DNA of 64,000 nt from positions 1,962,501 through 2,026,500 of the forward strand of contig NZ_AP017372.2 in the NCBI RefSeq assembly GCF_002356555.2. Reading direction: 5' to 3'. Both the position numbers and the translations under genes were made by a program. The notes under the pieces were generated by a model. It ran no database searches. It was not told the origin of the DNA and saw nothing but the letters and a program-made list of their open reading frames with translations. Source of the stretch: Halorhodospira halochloris (GTDB lineage: Bacteria; Pseudomonadota; Gammaproteobacteria; Nitrococcales; Halorhodospiraceae). Shown here piece after piece: positions 45,883 to 55,266 of this stretch; positions within the stretch are counted from its first letter, which is position 1; each line of letters begins with the position of its first letter.

Positions 45883-47862
45883 ATGACGCATAAAACAAAG
45901 TTGTTTATAAAACGAACCGTTAATTCTAGCAGGATTGCCGGAGCAGCAATTCTACTAGCACTGCTAGGCCTCAGTGCGTGCGCCCCCACACCCACAGAAC
46001 CGGAGCCAGTTGAGCCGGAGCAGCCACAAGAAATTGAGGAAAAGGCCAAAAAGACTGCACAGGAAGAGGACTACAAACGTGCCGCCGAGCTCTTCGATGC
46101 CGCCGCGGACTCCTATACAGACCCAGACCACGTTTCTCGAGTACTACTCTTTGCCGCAGAGAACTGGGTAAAAGTTGATGATATCGATGCTGCTACCTCT
46201 TCAATAGCTGGAGTAAACCCCAACCGCCTCGAGGATGATATTGCGCCGCGCTTCTGGTTGGTGCGCGCCAATATTCTGTTGAGCCACGACCAAGCACGCT
46301 CTGCTGCTCAACAGCTCGATTTCCTCTATGGCCCACCAGAAGGACTGGAAAAAGAGTACTACGTTCTGCGCTCCAGAATTGCCGAGCATAACAACGATTA
46401 CATTGACAAAGCTGGCTACCTCATCAAGCTCGAGGATTTTTTGCAAGAGGCTGAAGAGCGTAAAGATAACCGTGAATTGATATGGCAATCGCTCAACGAA
46501 CTCCCCTCGCAGGCCCTACAAGAATTTCATGCGAGGGACGAGATACTCTCTGGCTGGATAGAGCTAGTGCTGATTTCTCGTCAATATCAACTCGAGCCTC
46601 CCCAGCTCGAGCAAGCCATTGAGGACTGGCAGGAGGACTATCCCGACCACCCAGGCAACAGGGAGAAGGCTCAATCAATCCTATCGCAGCTAGAAGATCG
46701 CTATGAGGTACCCGGGCAGCTTGCCCTCCTGCTGCCCTTGAGCGGAGAGTTCGCCGCCGCTGGGGAGGCGATACGTGAGGGTGTTTTAGCTGCCTACTAC
46801 TCTAGCGACTTTGATCATCCTGCGGTTACGGTCTACGACACAGCCGGCGACCCCGAAAGAGCCGTTAAAGCATACCGGACAGCGGTTGGTGATGGAGCTC
46901 AGCATATTATCGGTCCGCTGACCAAAGAGGAGCTGGAAAGGCTAATTGCTGATATAGATCAGTTCGATGTACCGATCCTTGCCCTTAATTCAAGTGACGA
47001 ACCGTCTGCTATTCCGGACAACATGATTCAATTCAGCCTCTCCCCCGAGCGTGAGGCCAAACAGGCCGCCCTGCAAGCACGCCAACGCGGTTGGGAGGCA
47101 GTGGTATCCCTGACATCAGATAACAGCTGGGGGGAGCGCGTTAGCAGCGCCTTTGCTGAGGCTTTTGAAGAAGCCGGGGGAATAATTGCCCAAAGTGCCA
47201 ATTACGACCCAGCAGAGACTGACTTCAGCAACCCGATTCGAGAAATCCTTAACCTAAACGTTAGCCAACAAAGGTTCCGTCAAATAAATAACCTCCTTGG
47301 CACTGCACCTCAATACCAGCCGCGGCGCAGGGCCGACATTGATGGCATATTTATCGCTGCATTCCCCGAACAAGCCAGGCTTATCCGCCCACAGCTAGAG
47401 TATCACCATGCCCAAAACCTGCCGGTTATGGCGACATCGCACGTCTATGGCGGGGCACCCGATCCCGAACGGGACCGTGATCTAGATGGCATAATATTCG
47501 TTGATGCCCCCTGGCTTGTAGGTGCAACAGGTGCAATCCCCCAAGGCCTTACCCACAGCGAGATAAAAAACCACTGGCAGCAGCTTATGGAACGCCACTC
47601 ACGTCTCATAGCTCTGGGGATCGACGCCTACCGAATCGTGCCTTATCTCGATGTCATGCGCGAGAATCCGGACGAACGACTTGATGGCCTGACCGGTCAG
47701 CTGTATCTAAGTGATGCAAACATAATCAACCGCGGGCTAGTAAGCGCTCGTTTTGTGAGGGGCAATCCAGTTTTCGAAATGCCAACCAGGGAAGGTTCAA
47801 CTTATGAAGAGATCACCGCTACCGAGTCTGACGAGAAGCGCGAACGGGGAGAGGGTTCCTGA
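45883..47862 (+). CDS. lpoA: Outer-membrane lipoprotein LpoA, activator of PBP1a
   Basis: 659 residues (E. coli 678). The signal peptide ends in LLGLSAC, giving lipidated Cys33, followed by a Pro/Glu-rich linker. The N-terminal part (to about 270) is helical and TPR-like. The C-terminal part, from LALLLPLSGEFAAAGEAIREG, is a type I periplasmic-binding-protein fold, with IIGPLTKEE and YDPAETDFS as family markers. It stimulates a bifunctional peptidoglycan synthase in relatives. The end overlaps yraN by 59 bp. Confidence 0.92.
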   Translation: MTHKTKLFIKRTVNSSRIAGAAILLALLGLSACAPTPTEPEPVEPEQPQEIEEKAKKTAQEEDYKRAAELFDAAADSYTDPDHVSRVLLFAAENWVKVDDIDAATSSIAGVNPNRLEDDIAPRFWLVRANILLSHDQARSAAQQLDFLYGPPEGLEKEYYVLRSRIAEHNNDYIDKAGYLIKLEDFLQEAEERKDNRELIWQSLNELPSQALQEFHARDEILSGWIELVLISRQYQLEPPQLEQAIEDWQEDYPDHPGNREKAQSILSQLEDRYEVPGQLALLLPLSGEFAAAGEAIREGVLAAYYSSDFDHPAVTVYDTAGDPERAVKAYRTAVGDGAQHIIGPLTKEELERLIADIDQFDVPILALNSSDEPSAIPDNMIQFSLSPEREAKQAALQARQRGWEAVVSLTSDNSWGERVSSAFAEAFEEAGGIIAQSANYDPAETDFSNPIREILNLNVSQQRFRQINNLLGTAPQYQPRRRADIDGIFIAAFPEQARLIRPQLEYHHAQNLPVMATSHVYGGAPDPERDRDLDGIIFVDAPWLVGATGAIPQGLTHSEIKNHWQQLMERHSRLIALGIDAYRIVPYLDVMRENPDERLDGLTGQLYLSDANIINRGLVSARFVRGNPVFEMPTREGSTYEEITATESDEKRERGEGS

Positions 47863-48217
47863 CGGCGGCAAGCTAAGCGCGCGGCTTTCTACCGGTGAAT
47901 ATGCCGAAAAGCTAGCCAGAGATTTCCTGAAAAAACAAGGATTAACCACTCTTGCCACCAGGTTCAGAGTCAACCGGGGTGAAATCGACCTAGTAATGGC
48001 CGATGGTAAAACAACCGTCTTTGTTGAGGTTCGCTATAGATCTTCTCCAGCATTCGGCGGCGCGGCCTCATCGATTAGCCGAAAGAAACGTCAGAGTCTC
48101 ACTCGAGCGGCTTCTTACTGGCTGGCACTCAATCCCGGATCGGCGCGCTTTGACGTGATAGCAATTGACGGTGAAGAACTCGAATGGATTCAGAATGCCT
48201 TCTCGGCCACACCCTGA
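47804..48217 (+). CDS. yraN: YraN/UPF0102 nuclease-like protein
   Basis: 137 residues of the UPF0102 family, which has a restriction-endonuclease-like fold. GEYAEKLARDFLKKQG, FRVNRGEIDLVMADGKTTVFVEVRYR and SISRKKRQSLTRAA are the conserved segments; the E-D-ExR arrangement could bind metal. The ATG has GGAAGG 8 nt upstream inside lpoA. The order lpoA-yraN-diaA matches E. coli. Molecular role is not settled in the literature I know. Confidence 0.93.
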   Translation: MKRSPLPSLTRSANGERVPDGGKLSARLSTGEYAEKLARDFLKKQGLTTLATRFRVNRGEIDLVMADGKTTVFVEVRYRSSPAFGGAASSISRKKRQSLTRAASYWLALNPGSARFDVIAIDGEELEWIQNAFSATP

Positions 48218-48829
<612 letters not shown>

Positions 48830-48868
48830 GCTCTGCTGCAGTTAATCGTTATCTCTGTCTTGATTGGT

Positions 48869-48901
48869 CCTGCGCGTGGGGGTTATTTAACCACGCGCAG
48901 G
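48869..48901. terminator. Hairpin between converging diaA and sspB
   Basis: Perfect 11-bp arms cctgcgcgtgg and ccacgcgcagg with an 11-nt loop. The structure uses the last codons of sspB, whose conserved LRVVK tail is encoded in the stem. There are only short T-runs on either side, so termination efficiency is uncertain. Confidence 0.6.
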
Positions 48902-49338
48902 TTTGGGCGTTTGCCTCCACCAGAGTTGGAACTTGATGAGCCAGGGGCGTCGTCGCCACCATCCGGATCTTGTCCGGCATTGACCTCATGTGTAGCCTCC
49001 CCGCTCTGATTAGTCTCTTCCTCCATCTCATCCTCGGCCCCGAACATCATGCCTTGGCCGTTTTCGCGCGCGTAGACCGCCATAACAGCACCCACCGGAA
49101 TGGTCACCCCACGAGCAACGCCACCAAACCTGGCACTAAAGCGTATAACATCATTACCCATATTGAGGCCTTGAACAGCTCGTGGGGAGACATTCAAAAC
49201 CAACCTGCCATCTTCTGCATACTCGGTCGGCGCATCAATATCTGAGCGGCTAGCATCAACCAACAGGTAAGGGGTCTTATCGTTATCGGCAATCCACTCG
49301 TAGATTGCCCTTACCAAATAAGGACGACTTGAGTTCAT
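48883..49338 (-). CDS. sspB: ClpXP protease specificity-enhancing factor SspB
   Basis: 151 residues. It delivers ssrA-tagged proteins to ClpXP. The folded substrate-binding part (RPYLVRAIYEWIADNDKTP, VNVSPRAV-like LNVSPRAVQGL, FSARFGGVARGV) is followed by a long acidic, low-complexity linker and the ClpX-docking tail KRPNLRVVK. The linker ending PGSSSSNSGGG is typical of flexible tethers. It is 21 bp after sspA. Confidence 0.95.
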   Translation of the reverse strand: MNSSRPYLVRAIYEWIADNDKTPYLLVDASRSDIDAPTEYAEDGRLVLNVSPRAVQGLNMGNDVIRFSARFGGVARGVTIPVGAVMAVYARENGQGMMFGAEDEMEEETNQSGEATHEVNAGQDPDGGDDAPGSSSSNSGGGKRPNLRVVK

Positions 49339-49359
49339 AGTTCGCGCTCCTATCTCAAA

Positions 49360-49959
49360 CTACCGGGCCATATTTAGCTCATCAGTAGTTAGGCTTGCCT
49401 TGAACCAATTTGTCAAAAACTGCTCCTCGGCATATTTTTTTACCGCGCCAGCTTCATCAGGTAACTCAACTCCCGCTATAGGCAGACGCCATAGCAGCGG
49501 CAGAATGGTGATATCCATCACAGTCAATTCATGGCTCAGGAAGTACTGCTGATCTTCAAAAAGCTCTGCTGCTGCAGTTAAGCTCTCGCGCAATGACCTG
49601 CGGGCACTCTGCGCTTTGGATTTTGACGATGTCAAGATCCGATCATAGTCCGCATACCAATCACGCTGCATACGGTATACAACCAATCGCGACTTTGCCC
49701 GAGAAATCGGATCAACCGGCATCAAGGGTGGATGTGGGTAGCGTTCGTCCAAATACTCGATGATTATGTCTGGCTCGTAAAGGGTAACATCCCTATCCAC
49801 TAGCGTGGGCACATCTCCATAAGGATTTTGCTCCAACAACTCCACGGCAGGGCAGTCCGGATCAACCTTAATGCGCTCTGCATCCACGGCCTTAACTGCC
49901 AAAGCGAGTCGCACGCGATGACAATGAATACACAGCTCTCCAGTGTAGAGGCGGATCAC
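49360..49959 (-). CDS. sspA: Stringent starvation protein A
   Basis: 199 residues from GTG 49959, which has a GGAGAAGGGAA ribosome site; the open frame to 50001 runs into a terminator hairpin and is not used. Glutathione-transferase fold with LYTGELCIHCHRVRLAL at the N-terminus and NPYGDVPTLVDRDVTLYE at the GSH-like site. It binds RNA polymerase in relatives and affects stationary-phase and stress genes. Located between petC and sspB, as in Pseudomonas. Confidence 0.94.
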   Translation of the reverse strand: MIRLYTGELCIHCHRVRLALAVKAVDAERIKVDPDCPAVELLEQNPYGDVPTLVDRDVTLYEPDIIIEYLDERYPHPPLMPVDPISRAKSRLVVYRMQRDWYADYDRILTSSKSKAQSARRSLRESLTAAAELFEDQQYFLSHELTVMDITILPLLWRLPIAGVELPDEAGAVKKYAEEQFLTNWFKASLTTDELNMAR

Positions 49960-49980
49960 TTCCCTTCTCCTAACGCAAAG

Positions 49981-50008
49981 GCCCGGGATGCTCTTATGCA
50001 CCCCGGGC
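49981..50008 (-). terminator. Terminator-like hairpin after petC
   Basis: Arms gcccgggatgc and gcaccccgggc pair with one mismatch around a 6-nt loop, 36 nt past the petC stop. On the minus strand it is followed by CCTTTG, a weak T-run. It would separate petABC from sspAB. Confidence 0.55.
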
Positions 50009-50043
50009 TACAAACAGCCGCCATTGGTTAATGGTCAAGGCGT

Positions 50044-50775
50044 TTACTGCTTTTTCAGTTCACGCCAATACTCTTTGTACAAGAGATAGAAGACGGTTGT
50101 CATAACCAGTAGGAAGAGAATAACCCAAATCCCCATCCTCTCCCTATCTGCCCTTATCGGTTCAGCAGCATAGGCAAGAAACGCTGTCAATTCGGCCGTC
50201 ATCGCCTCATATTCGCGTCTGCTCATCTCGCCGTCGCCAGACACCTCAATGTCGACTAGATTACCATCATCGTCGTGGACAGGTTTGGGCGTCCCCTGAA
50301 GGTGAGCCAGCACGTGCGGCATACTGGTCCCCTCTTGGATCCAGTTATCAAAACCGACGGCAGCGTCTTCATCCTTGAAGTAGGCGTGGAGAAAAGTATA
50401 TACCCAATCCTCGCCATGCACCCGGGTAGTCATGGACAGATCCGGAGGTTCGATGCCAAACCAGTTCTCCCCATCCTCCGGATCCATGGGCGAGATCATT
50501 TGCTCATGATGTTCGATATCGTCATCAAAAATGAGCTTATCCTCGATCCACTCCTCACCCATGCCGGTGTCTTCCGCCACCCGATCGTAGCGCAGATACT
50601 CCACCGAGTGGCAGCCCATGCAGTACTGGGCAAAGTGCTCAGCGCCCTTGCGGATTGACTCCCGGTCATGGTGACTGACGTTGGGATCCTTCATGTCGAT
50701 CCCGCCCTGGGCAGCACCAGCGAACGAGACCGCCAAGAGCGCACCAAGAACGTACCCTAGTCTCTTTTTGCTCAT
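50044..50775 (-). CDS. petC: Cytochrome c1 of the bc1 complex
   Basis: 243 residues. Signal peptide at the N-terminus, haem motif CMGCH (Cys52, Cys55, His56), and a C-terminal membrane anchor (MGIWVILFLLVMTTVFYLL). It accepts electrons from the Rieske protein and passes them to soluble cytochrome c. The periplasmic domain is strongly acidic, with stretches such as DDDIEHHEQ, consistent with a halophilic periplasm or docking of basic cytochromes. Overlaps petB by 4 bp. Confidence 0.96.
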   Translation of the reverse strand: MSKKRLGYVLGALLAVSFAGAAQGGIDMKDPNVSHHDRESIRKGAEHFAQYCMGCHSVEYLRYDRVAEDTGMGEEWIEDKLIFDDDIEHHEQMISPMDPEDGENWFGIEPPDLSMTTRVHGEDWVYTFLHAYFKDEDAAVGFDNWIQEGTSMPHVLAHLQGTPKPVHDDDGNLVDIEVSGDGEMSRREYEAMTAELTAFLAYAAEPIRADRERMGIWVILFLLVMTTVFYLLYKEYWRELKKQ

Positions 50776-52016
50776 TTGTCGGTCACCCTTTCCGGAACGG
50801 GTTTCGTTTGCTCAAAGCCGAAGTAGGTATAAACCCACAGGAATACGAAGAACCCGAAATAGACCACCGTAAAGATACGCGAAATAAGCATCGGCAACCC
50901 GCTTGGTTCCTGCATTCCGGCCCATGTGAGGATCAAGAAAGAGGCTACAAAGACAGCGAGTGCGATCTTGAAACCACGCCCCCGATAACGGATCGAACGC
51001 ACTTCACTGCGATCAATCCAGGGCAGGAAGAGCAGTATCATCGAACCAGCGAACATCACTACGACGCCCAATGCCTCATTCGGGACGCACTGCAGCATCG
51101 CGTACCACGCAGTGAAGTACCAGATCGGATGGATCGTCTCCGGCGTCTGCAGCGGATTGGCCTCTTCCAGGTTCGGGGCCTCAATGAAATAGCCGAAGAA
51201 CTCTGGAGCAAAGAAGACAATCGCACAGAATATGATCAGGAATATACCCATCCCGACCATGTCTTTAACCGTCACATAAGGATGGAATGCTATCCCATCG
51301 ACCGGCTTGCCGTTTTTATCTTTGTTCTCTTTGATCTCGACGCCATCCGGGCTACTCGACCCAACATGGTGCAACGCCACTATATGGAGGAAGACCAGCA
51401 AGATCAGCACCAGAGGCAAGCCGATAACGTGCAGCGAGAATAGCCTACCGAGGGTTGCCTCGTTAACCAGGAAACCGCCTTGCAGCCAAACTACCAAGTC
51501 GTCACCGATAAACGGCACCACGCCGAACAGCGCCACAATGACCTGGGTTGCCCAGTACGATAACTGACCCCAAGGCAGTGCGTAGCCCATGAAGGCCTCG
51601 GTCATCATCACCAGATAGATCAGCACCCCGATAATCCAGAGCAGCTCCCGAGGCTTTTTATAGGAGCCGTACATCAGGCAGCGGAACATGTGGAGATAAA
51701 CGACCACAAAGAACGCCGAGGCACCTACAGTGTGCAGGTAGCGCATCAGCCACCCCCACTCGACGTCACGCATAATGAATTCGACCGACGCAAAGGCGCG
51801 ATCGACCGACGGCTGATAGTACATCGTCAGCCAGATGCCGGTGATGATCTGAATGACCAGCACCAGGATAGACAGCGATCCGAACAAGTACCAGAAGTTG
51901 ATATTCTTCGGTACATAGTACTCGGTCATGTGGTAACGCCAAGTACTGGTAAGCGGAAAGCGCTTATCAACCCAGGCTTGTAGTTCGCTTAGTCGGCTAG
52001 CGCTTTGCTCACTCAT
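50772..52016 (-). CDS. petB: Cytochrome b of the bc1 complex
   Basis: 414-residue eight-helix subunit carrying both b haems and the quinone sites. The paired His ligands lie in MRYLHTVGASAFFVVVYLHMFR and FSLHVIGLPLVLILLVFLHI. WGATV-like segment is seen as WATQVIVALFG, and the Qo motif PEWY appears here as HPIWYF. It overlaps petA and petC by 4 bp each. Confidence 0.96.
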   Translation of the reverse strand: MSEQSASRLSELQAWVDKRFPLTSTWRYHMTEYYVPKNINFWYLFGSLSILVLVIQIITGIWLTMYYQPSVDRAFASVEFIMRDVEWGWLMRYLHTVGASAFFVVVYLHMFRCLMYGSYKKPRELLWIIGVLIYLVMMTEAFMGYALPWGQLSYWATQVIVALFGVVPFIGDDLVVWLQGGFLVNEATLGRLFSLHVIGLPLVLILLVFLHIVALHHVGSSSPDGVEIKENKDKNGKPVDGIAFHPYVTVKDMVGMGIFLIIFCAIVFFAPEFFGYFIEAPNLEEANPLQTPETIHPIWYFTAWYAMLQCVPNEALGVVVMFAGSMILLFLPWIDRSEVRSIRYRGRGFKIALAVFVASFLILTWAGMQEPSGLPMLISRIFTVVYFGFFVFLWVYTYFGFEQTKPVPERVTDK

Positions 52017-52636
52017 GTCGCCTCGACCTCCTCTTCAGGATCCTCGGGATCCTCACCAATGACCAGCTTATCGTCATCAGTAAAGCGGTGGGGCGGGATC
52101 TCCAAGTTTTTCGGGGCCGGATTGCCTGAATAGACACGCCCGGACATGTCGTACATTGCTCCGTGACAGGCGCAGAAGAATCCACCTCGCCAATCGTCAT
52201 CGAAAGGCTTAGCTTCAACCTCCGGGTGATAGACGACTATACAGCCGAGGTGCGTGCAAACCGGGCTGACAACCAGCACCTCTGGGGAGACGCTGCGGTA
52301 TAGATTACGAGCGTATTCCGGCTGCTGCTCCGCTTCAGAGTCAGGATCGCGCAGCCTACCCCGCAGGATGTCTTCGTCCTCAAGGTTATCAAGATGTTCC
52401 TGAGTCCTGGAGATAACCCACACCGGGCTCCCCTTCCACTCGAACTCAAGACGTTGTCCGTCAGCAAGCTTGCTGACATCTACCTCTATAGGAGCACCTA
52501 CTGCTTGTGCTTCTACGTTTGGTTTGAGGAAGCCGAGGAAGGGCACGGTTGCAAATACCGCTCCCACCCCGCCAACCACTGTTGCGGCACCGGTCAAAAA
52601 ACGGCGCCGGCTAGGATCTGGGGCTTCGTTACTCAT
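52013..52636 (-). CDS. petA: Rieske iron-sulfur subunit of the bc1 complex
   Basis: 207 residues. A twin-arginine signal (SRRRFLTGAATVVGG, Arg10-Arg12) acts as the membrane anchor. The [2Fe-2S] cluster motifs are CTHLGC and CACHG, with the usual Cys and His ligands. First gene of petABC. About 160 bp upstream separates it from the NIF3 gene; a TTGACG hexamer in that gap has only a weak -10 partner. Confidence 0.96.
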   Translation of the reverse strand: MSNEAPDPSRRRFLTGAATVVGGVGAVFATVPFLGFLKPNVEAQAVGAPIEVDVSKLADGQRLEFEWKGSPVWVISRTQEHLDNLEDEDILRGRLRDPDSEAEQQPEYARNLYRSVSPEVLVVSPVCTHLGCIVVYHPEVEAKPFDDDWRGGFFCACHGAMYDMSGRVYSGNPAPKNLEIPPHRFTDDDKLVIGEDPEDPEEEVEAT

Positions 52637-52796
52637 GACTGTTCCCTACGTGTCGTACCCAAGGGTGTACAAACAGCGCGTAAGCATCTTACATACTGGC
52701 TCGGGCGTCAAGACAGTAGCTGTCCATTCCGCCCTAACTCATCGCTGGTGCGTAGCATAAGATATTGACGAGATAACCGAAAGGGGGTTTTCACTA

Positions 52797-53567
52797 CTAA
52801 GCAGGATTAGCTATCTCAATGTATTGATGATCAATATCAAATTTAGCCGCAATATGCTCACCTAAACGTTGAACTCCACCCCTTTCGGTAGCGTGGTGAC
52901 CGGCCGCAAAGTAGTGAATACCGGCCTCTCGAGCGATATGGGGAATGGGCTCAGATATTTCACCACTAATGAATGCATCAGCACCATAGGCACAGGCCTG
53001 CTCAATTAGCCGTTCGGCACCACCACTGCACCATGCGATGCGGCGAATCAGCCCAGGTCCAGAACCGACGTGTAGTGGTGCCTGCCCAAGCACAGATTCA
53101 AGGCGCTGACTTAGTTGATTAGCACTAAGTTCTTGCCCCGGCACGCCAAACCACAGCAGGTCAGGGATGCCCTTTATCGAATATCTGGATTCGTTAGTTA
53201 GCTCCAGCATGTCCCCGAGGGCAGCATTGTTGCCAACCTCAAGATGAACATCCAGCGGCAGATGATAGGCAAACAGATTCATGCCTGAGCACAACAGCCG
53301 GCGAAGTCGTCTTGCCTTATAGCCAACTATTCTGTTTTCTTCGCCTTTCCAAAAGTAACCGTGATGAACCAGGATCGCATCGGCTTTCGCCGCCTCAGCC
53401 TTTTCGAGCAAAGAAGCACAAGCGCTTACGCCTGTGACCAGGCGCCCAATCTCCTCACGGCCTTCAACTTGCAGGCCATTTGGCGCATAGTCGGATATAC
53501 TCTCAACCGATAAGTAGTCATTTAGGTATGCTTCGAGCTGATCTCTATGTAACATTGCTCTGTCCAT
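52797..53567 (-). CDS. NIF3/YbgI-family metal-binding protein
   Basis: 256 residues of the NIF3 family, often annotated as GTP cyclohydrolase I type 2 homologue; the real reaction is not settled. A di-metal site is implied by VHHGYFWKG (after ADAILVHHG), HLPLDVH and the C-terminal GHHATERGG block. It begins at 53567 (ATG) or 53555 (second Met). It precedes petABC on the same strand, divergent from the protease gene. Confidence 0.9.
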   Translation of the reverse strand: MDRAMLHRDQLEAYLNDYLSVESISDYAPNGLQVEGREEIGRLVTGVSACASLLEKAEAAKADAILVHHGYFWKGEENRIVGYKARRLRRLLCSGMNLFAYHLPLDVHLEVGNNAALGDMLELTNESRYSIKGIPDLLWFGVPGQELSANQLSQRLESVLGQAPLHVGSGPGLIRRIAWCSGGAERLIEQACAYGADAFISGEISEPIPHIAREAGIHYFAAGHHATERGGVQRLGEHIAAKFDIDHQYIEIANPA

Positions 53568-53634
53568 CCATTATGAGGTATCTGCAAAAATTTTTGGCAT
53601 CCCCTGTTGCCTTGTTCTTGTTATGGAGGAGACC

Positions 53635-53823
53635 ATGACCCATCCCCTAAAGAAGGCTTGGCGATATTCCAGGCACACAGAACGCCATGGATTAGTTACA
53701 CGAGGCGCCACAAGGGGGGGATTAGAAGACGCCTCCAGGGCGGAATGCCCGACTCGCACCGCTGCGGTTCTGCAGGGCGCCAAACAGATTTGTGGCGACT
53801 CCATAGTGCGGTTATTTGCATGA
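53635..53823 (+). CDS. Small ORF overlapping the protease start (possible leader peptide)
   Basis: 62 codons, basic and without recognisable domain. GGAGGAG lies just upstream of the ATG at 53635, the strongest ribosome site in the region. Its stop overlaps the ATG of the AlgW/DegS gene as ATGA, while that gene lacks its own clear ribosome site. This suggests translational coupling, so the peptide may be a real product or just a coupling device. No homologue comes to mind. Confidence 0.4.
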   Translation: MTHPLKKAWRYSRHTERHGLVTRGATRGGLEDASRAECPTRTAAVLQGAKQICGDSIVRLFA

Positions 53824-55073
53824 CTCTTCCTGGATCCAAGCAGAAACCTATTCAACCATGGCCGTACACTCACTACGGCGAGTGGATAAGGTTTGTTTTA
53901 GGTTATGCGACCCTCGGCATAGCTATAGCCATTGCTCTGGTCTGGCTTAATCCTGGCTGGCTTTACTCAGTAATTCCGCAAGACGATTCCGCCAGGCACG
54001 AAGGCTTTAATCGAGACATGCCGGTCGAAACTGACCGAGATATTGCGGCGCGCCCTGCTCAGTTAGGCCAGCCCGTTTCCTATGCCGAATCAGTAGCTAG
54101 GGCCGCTCCCGCAGTGGTTAACATCTACTCTGCCCCGAGTGAAACAGAGCAGTTCACGCCACCTGGCTACCGCCACCCGCTGTTGGAGAGATTCTTCGAG
54201 CAACCCGGGCATCCCCCAAGGCTTCCTAGGCACCAGGCCAACCTTGGCTCCGGTATTATTATCAGCGAAAACGGCTATATAGTCACCAACCATCATGTGA
54301 TTAAACAGGCAGAAAGCATCAAAGTTGTTCTTCCTGACAAACGCGAAGCCCGAGCAACAGTCATTGGCGAAGACCCGGAAACTGATCTAGCCCTGCTTAG
54401 CATAGACCTCCAAGAACTGCCGGTAATCTCCTTCGGCGATGAGAGTGATGTCCGCGTCGGGGATGTGGTTCTTGCTATCGGCAACCCATTTGGTGTTGGC
54501 CAAACAGTAACCAAGGGGATAATCAGCGCGACAGGCCGTGATCAGCTTGGTCTATCTACATTTGAGAGCTTCCTACAGACCGATGCGGCCATAAACGTAG
54601 GCAACTCCGGAGGCGCCCTGATAGATGCCCACGGACGCCTGATAGGCATAAATACCGCGTTGTTCGACCGAGGTGGCGGCGGCTCTCACGGCATAGGATT
54701 CGCTATCCCTGCAAGCATGGTTCAGTCGGTTATAAGCGACTTCTTCGAACATGGACAGGTCGTGCGCGGCTGGCTGGGAGTCAAGACACAACGCCTAACT
54801 CCCCCTCTAGCTCGTTCCTTCGATTTAGATGAGAGCAAAGGCGTCGTAGTAACCGAAATATCGCCTGGCGGACCGGTTGAAGGTGGCACACTCAAAACAG
54901 GCGATGTGCTGACAAAGATCGACGGCACCCAGATTGAGAGTGTGCAAGATTTTCTTAGGGCCACCGGGAGAAGCCCGCCAGGAACCAGAGTTGAAGTCAG
55001 TGGCTATCGTGACGGTGACCCATTTAATAAAAAAATCATTTTAGGCAAGAATCCTAAATCTGACGCACGATAA
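53820..55073 (+). CDS. AlgW/DegS-type periplasmic serine protease
   Basis: 417 residues. One N-terminal membrane anchor (about residues 22-44), a trypsin-like domain with His159 (VTNHHVI), Asp189 (ETDLALL) and Ser263 (GNSGGAL), then a single PDZ domain (GVVVTEISPGGPVEGG). One PDZ plus an anchor is the DegS/AlgW layout, the site-1 protease that starts RseA/MucA cleavage and the envelope-stress response. The position next to his and bc1 genes also matches Pseudomonas algW. An upstream in-frame extension to 53607 is unlikely. A palindromic element follows the stop. Confidence 0.92.
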   Translation: MTLPGSKQKPIQPWPYTHYGEWIRFVLGYATLGIAIAIALVWLNPGWLYSVIPQDDSARHEGFNRDMPVETDRDIAARPAQLGQPVSYAESVARAAPAVVNIYSAPSETEQFTPPGYRHPLLERFFEQPGHPPRLPRHQANLGSGIIISENGYIVTNHHVIKQAESIKVVLPDKREARATVIGEDPETDLALLSIDLQELPVISFGDESDVRVGDVVLAIGNPFGVGQTVTKGIISATGRDQLGLSTFESFLQTDAAINVGNSGGALIDAHGRLIGINTALFDRGGGGSHGIGFAIPASMVQSVISDFFEHGQVVRGWLGVKTQRLTPPLARSFDLDESKGVVVTEISPGGPVEGGTLKTGDVLTKIDGTQIESVQDFLRATGRSPPGTRVEVSGYRDGDPFNKKIILGKNPKSDAR

Positions 55074-55080
55074 TAGAACC

Positions 55081-55224
55081 CCTCTAGAAAAATCCCCTGA
55101 TCCATTATCTGCCCGATGTGGAGGACGCCGTGAATCCATCTCTGGAGGCTTCATGGCGCCATCCCTGGCGCCATGAAACCTCCAAATCGGGTAGATAAGG
55201 CTCAGGGGGAATCTTTTAGAGGCG
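55081..55224. repeat. Dispersed palindromic element, copy E
   Basis: The core gtggaggacgccgtgaatcc through ggcgccatccctggcgcca is nearly identical to copy A at 12817-12950. Outer arms ttatctgcccgatgtggagg and cctccaaatcgggtagataa pair with two mismatches, and pairing continues through tcccctga/tcagggg to cctctagaaaa/cttttagagg. It lies between the converging protease and hisC genes, a natural place for a bidirectional terminator. Confidence 0.88.
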
Positions 55225-55266
55225 TAGAGGCGCTCAATAGGAGGATTTCGGCTCTTGCAGATCCCG

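Noticed and set aside
52637-52796. petABC promoter (TTGACG-17-GATGCT)
   Set aside because: The -10 matches consensus at only three positions and other weak hexamers in the gap are equally good.
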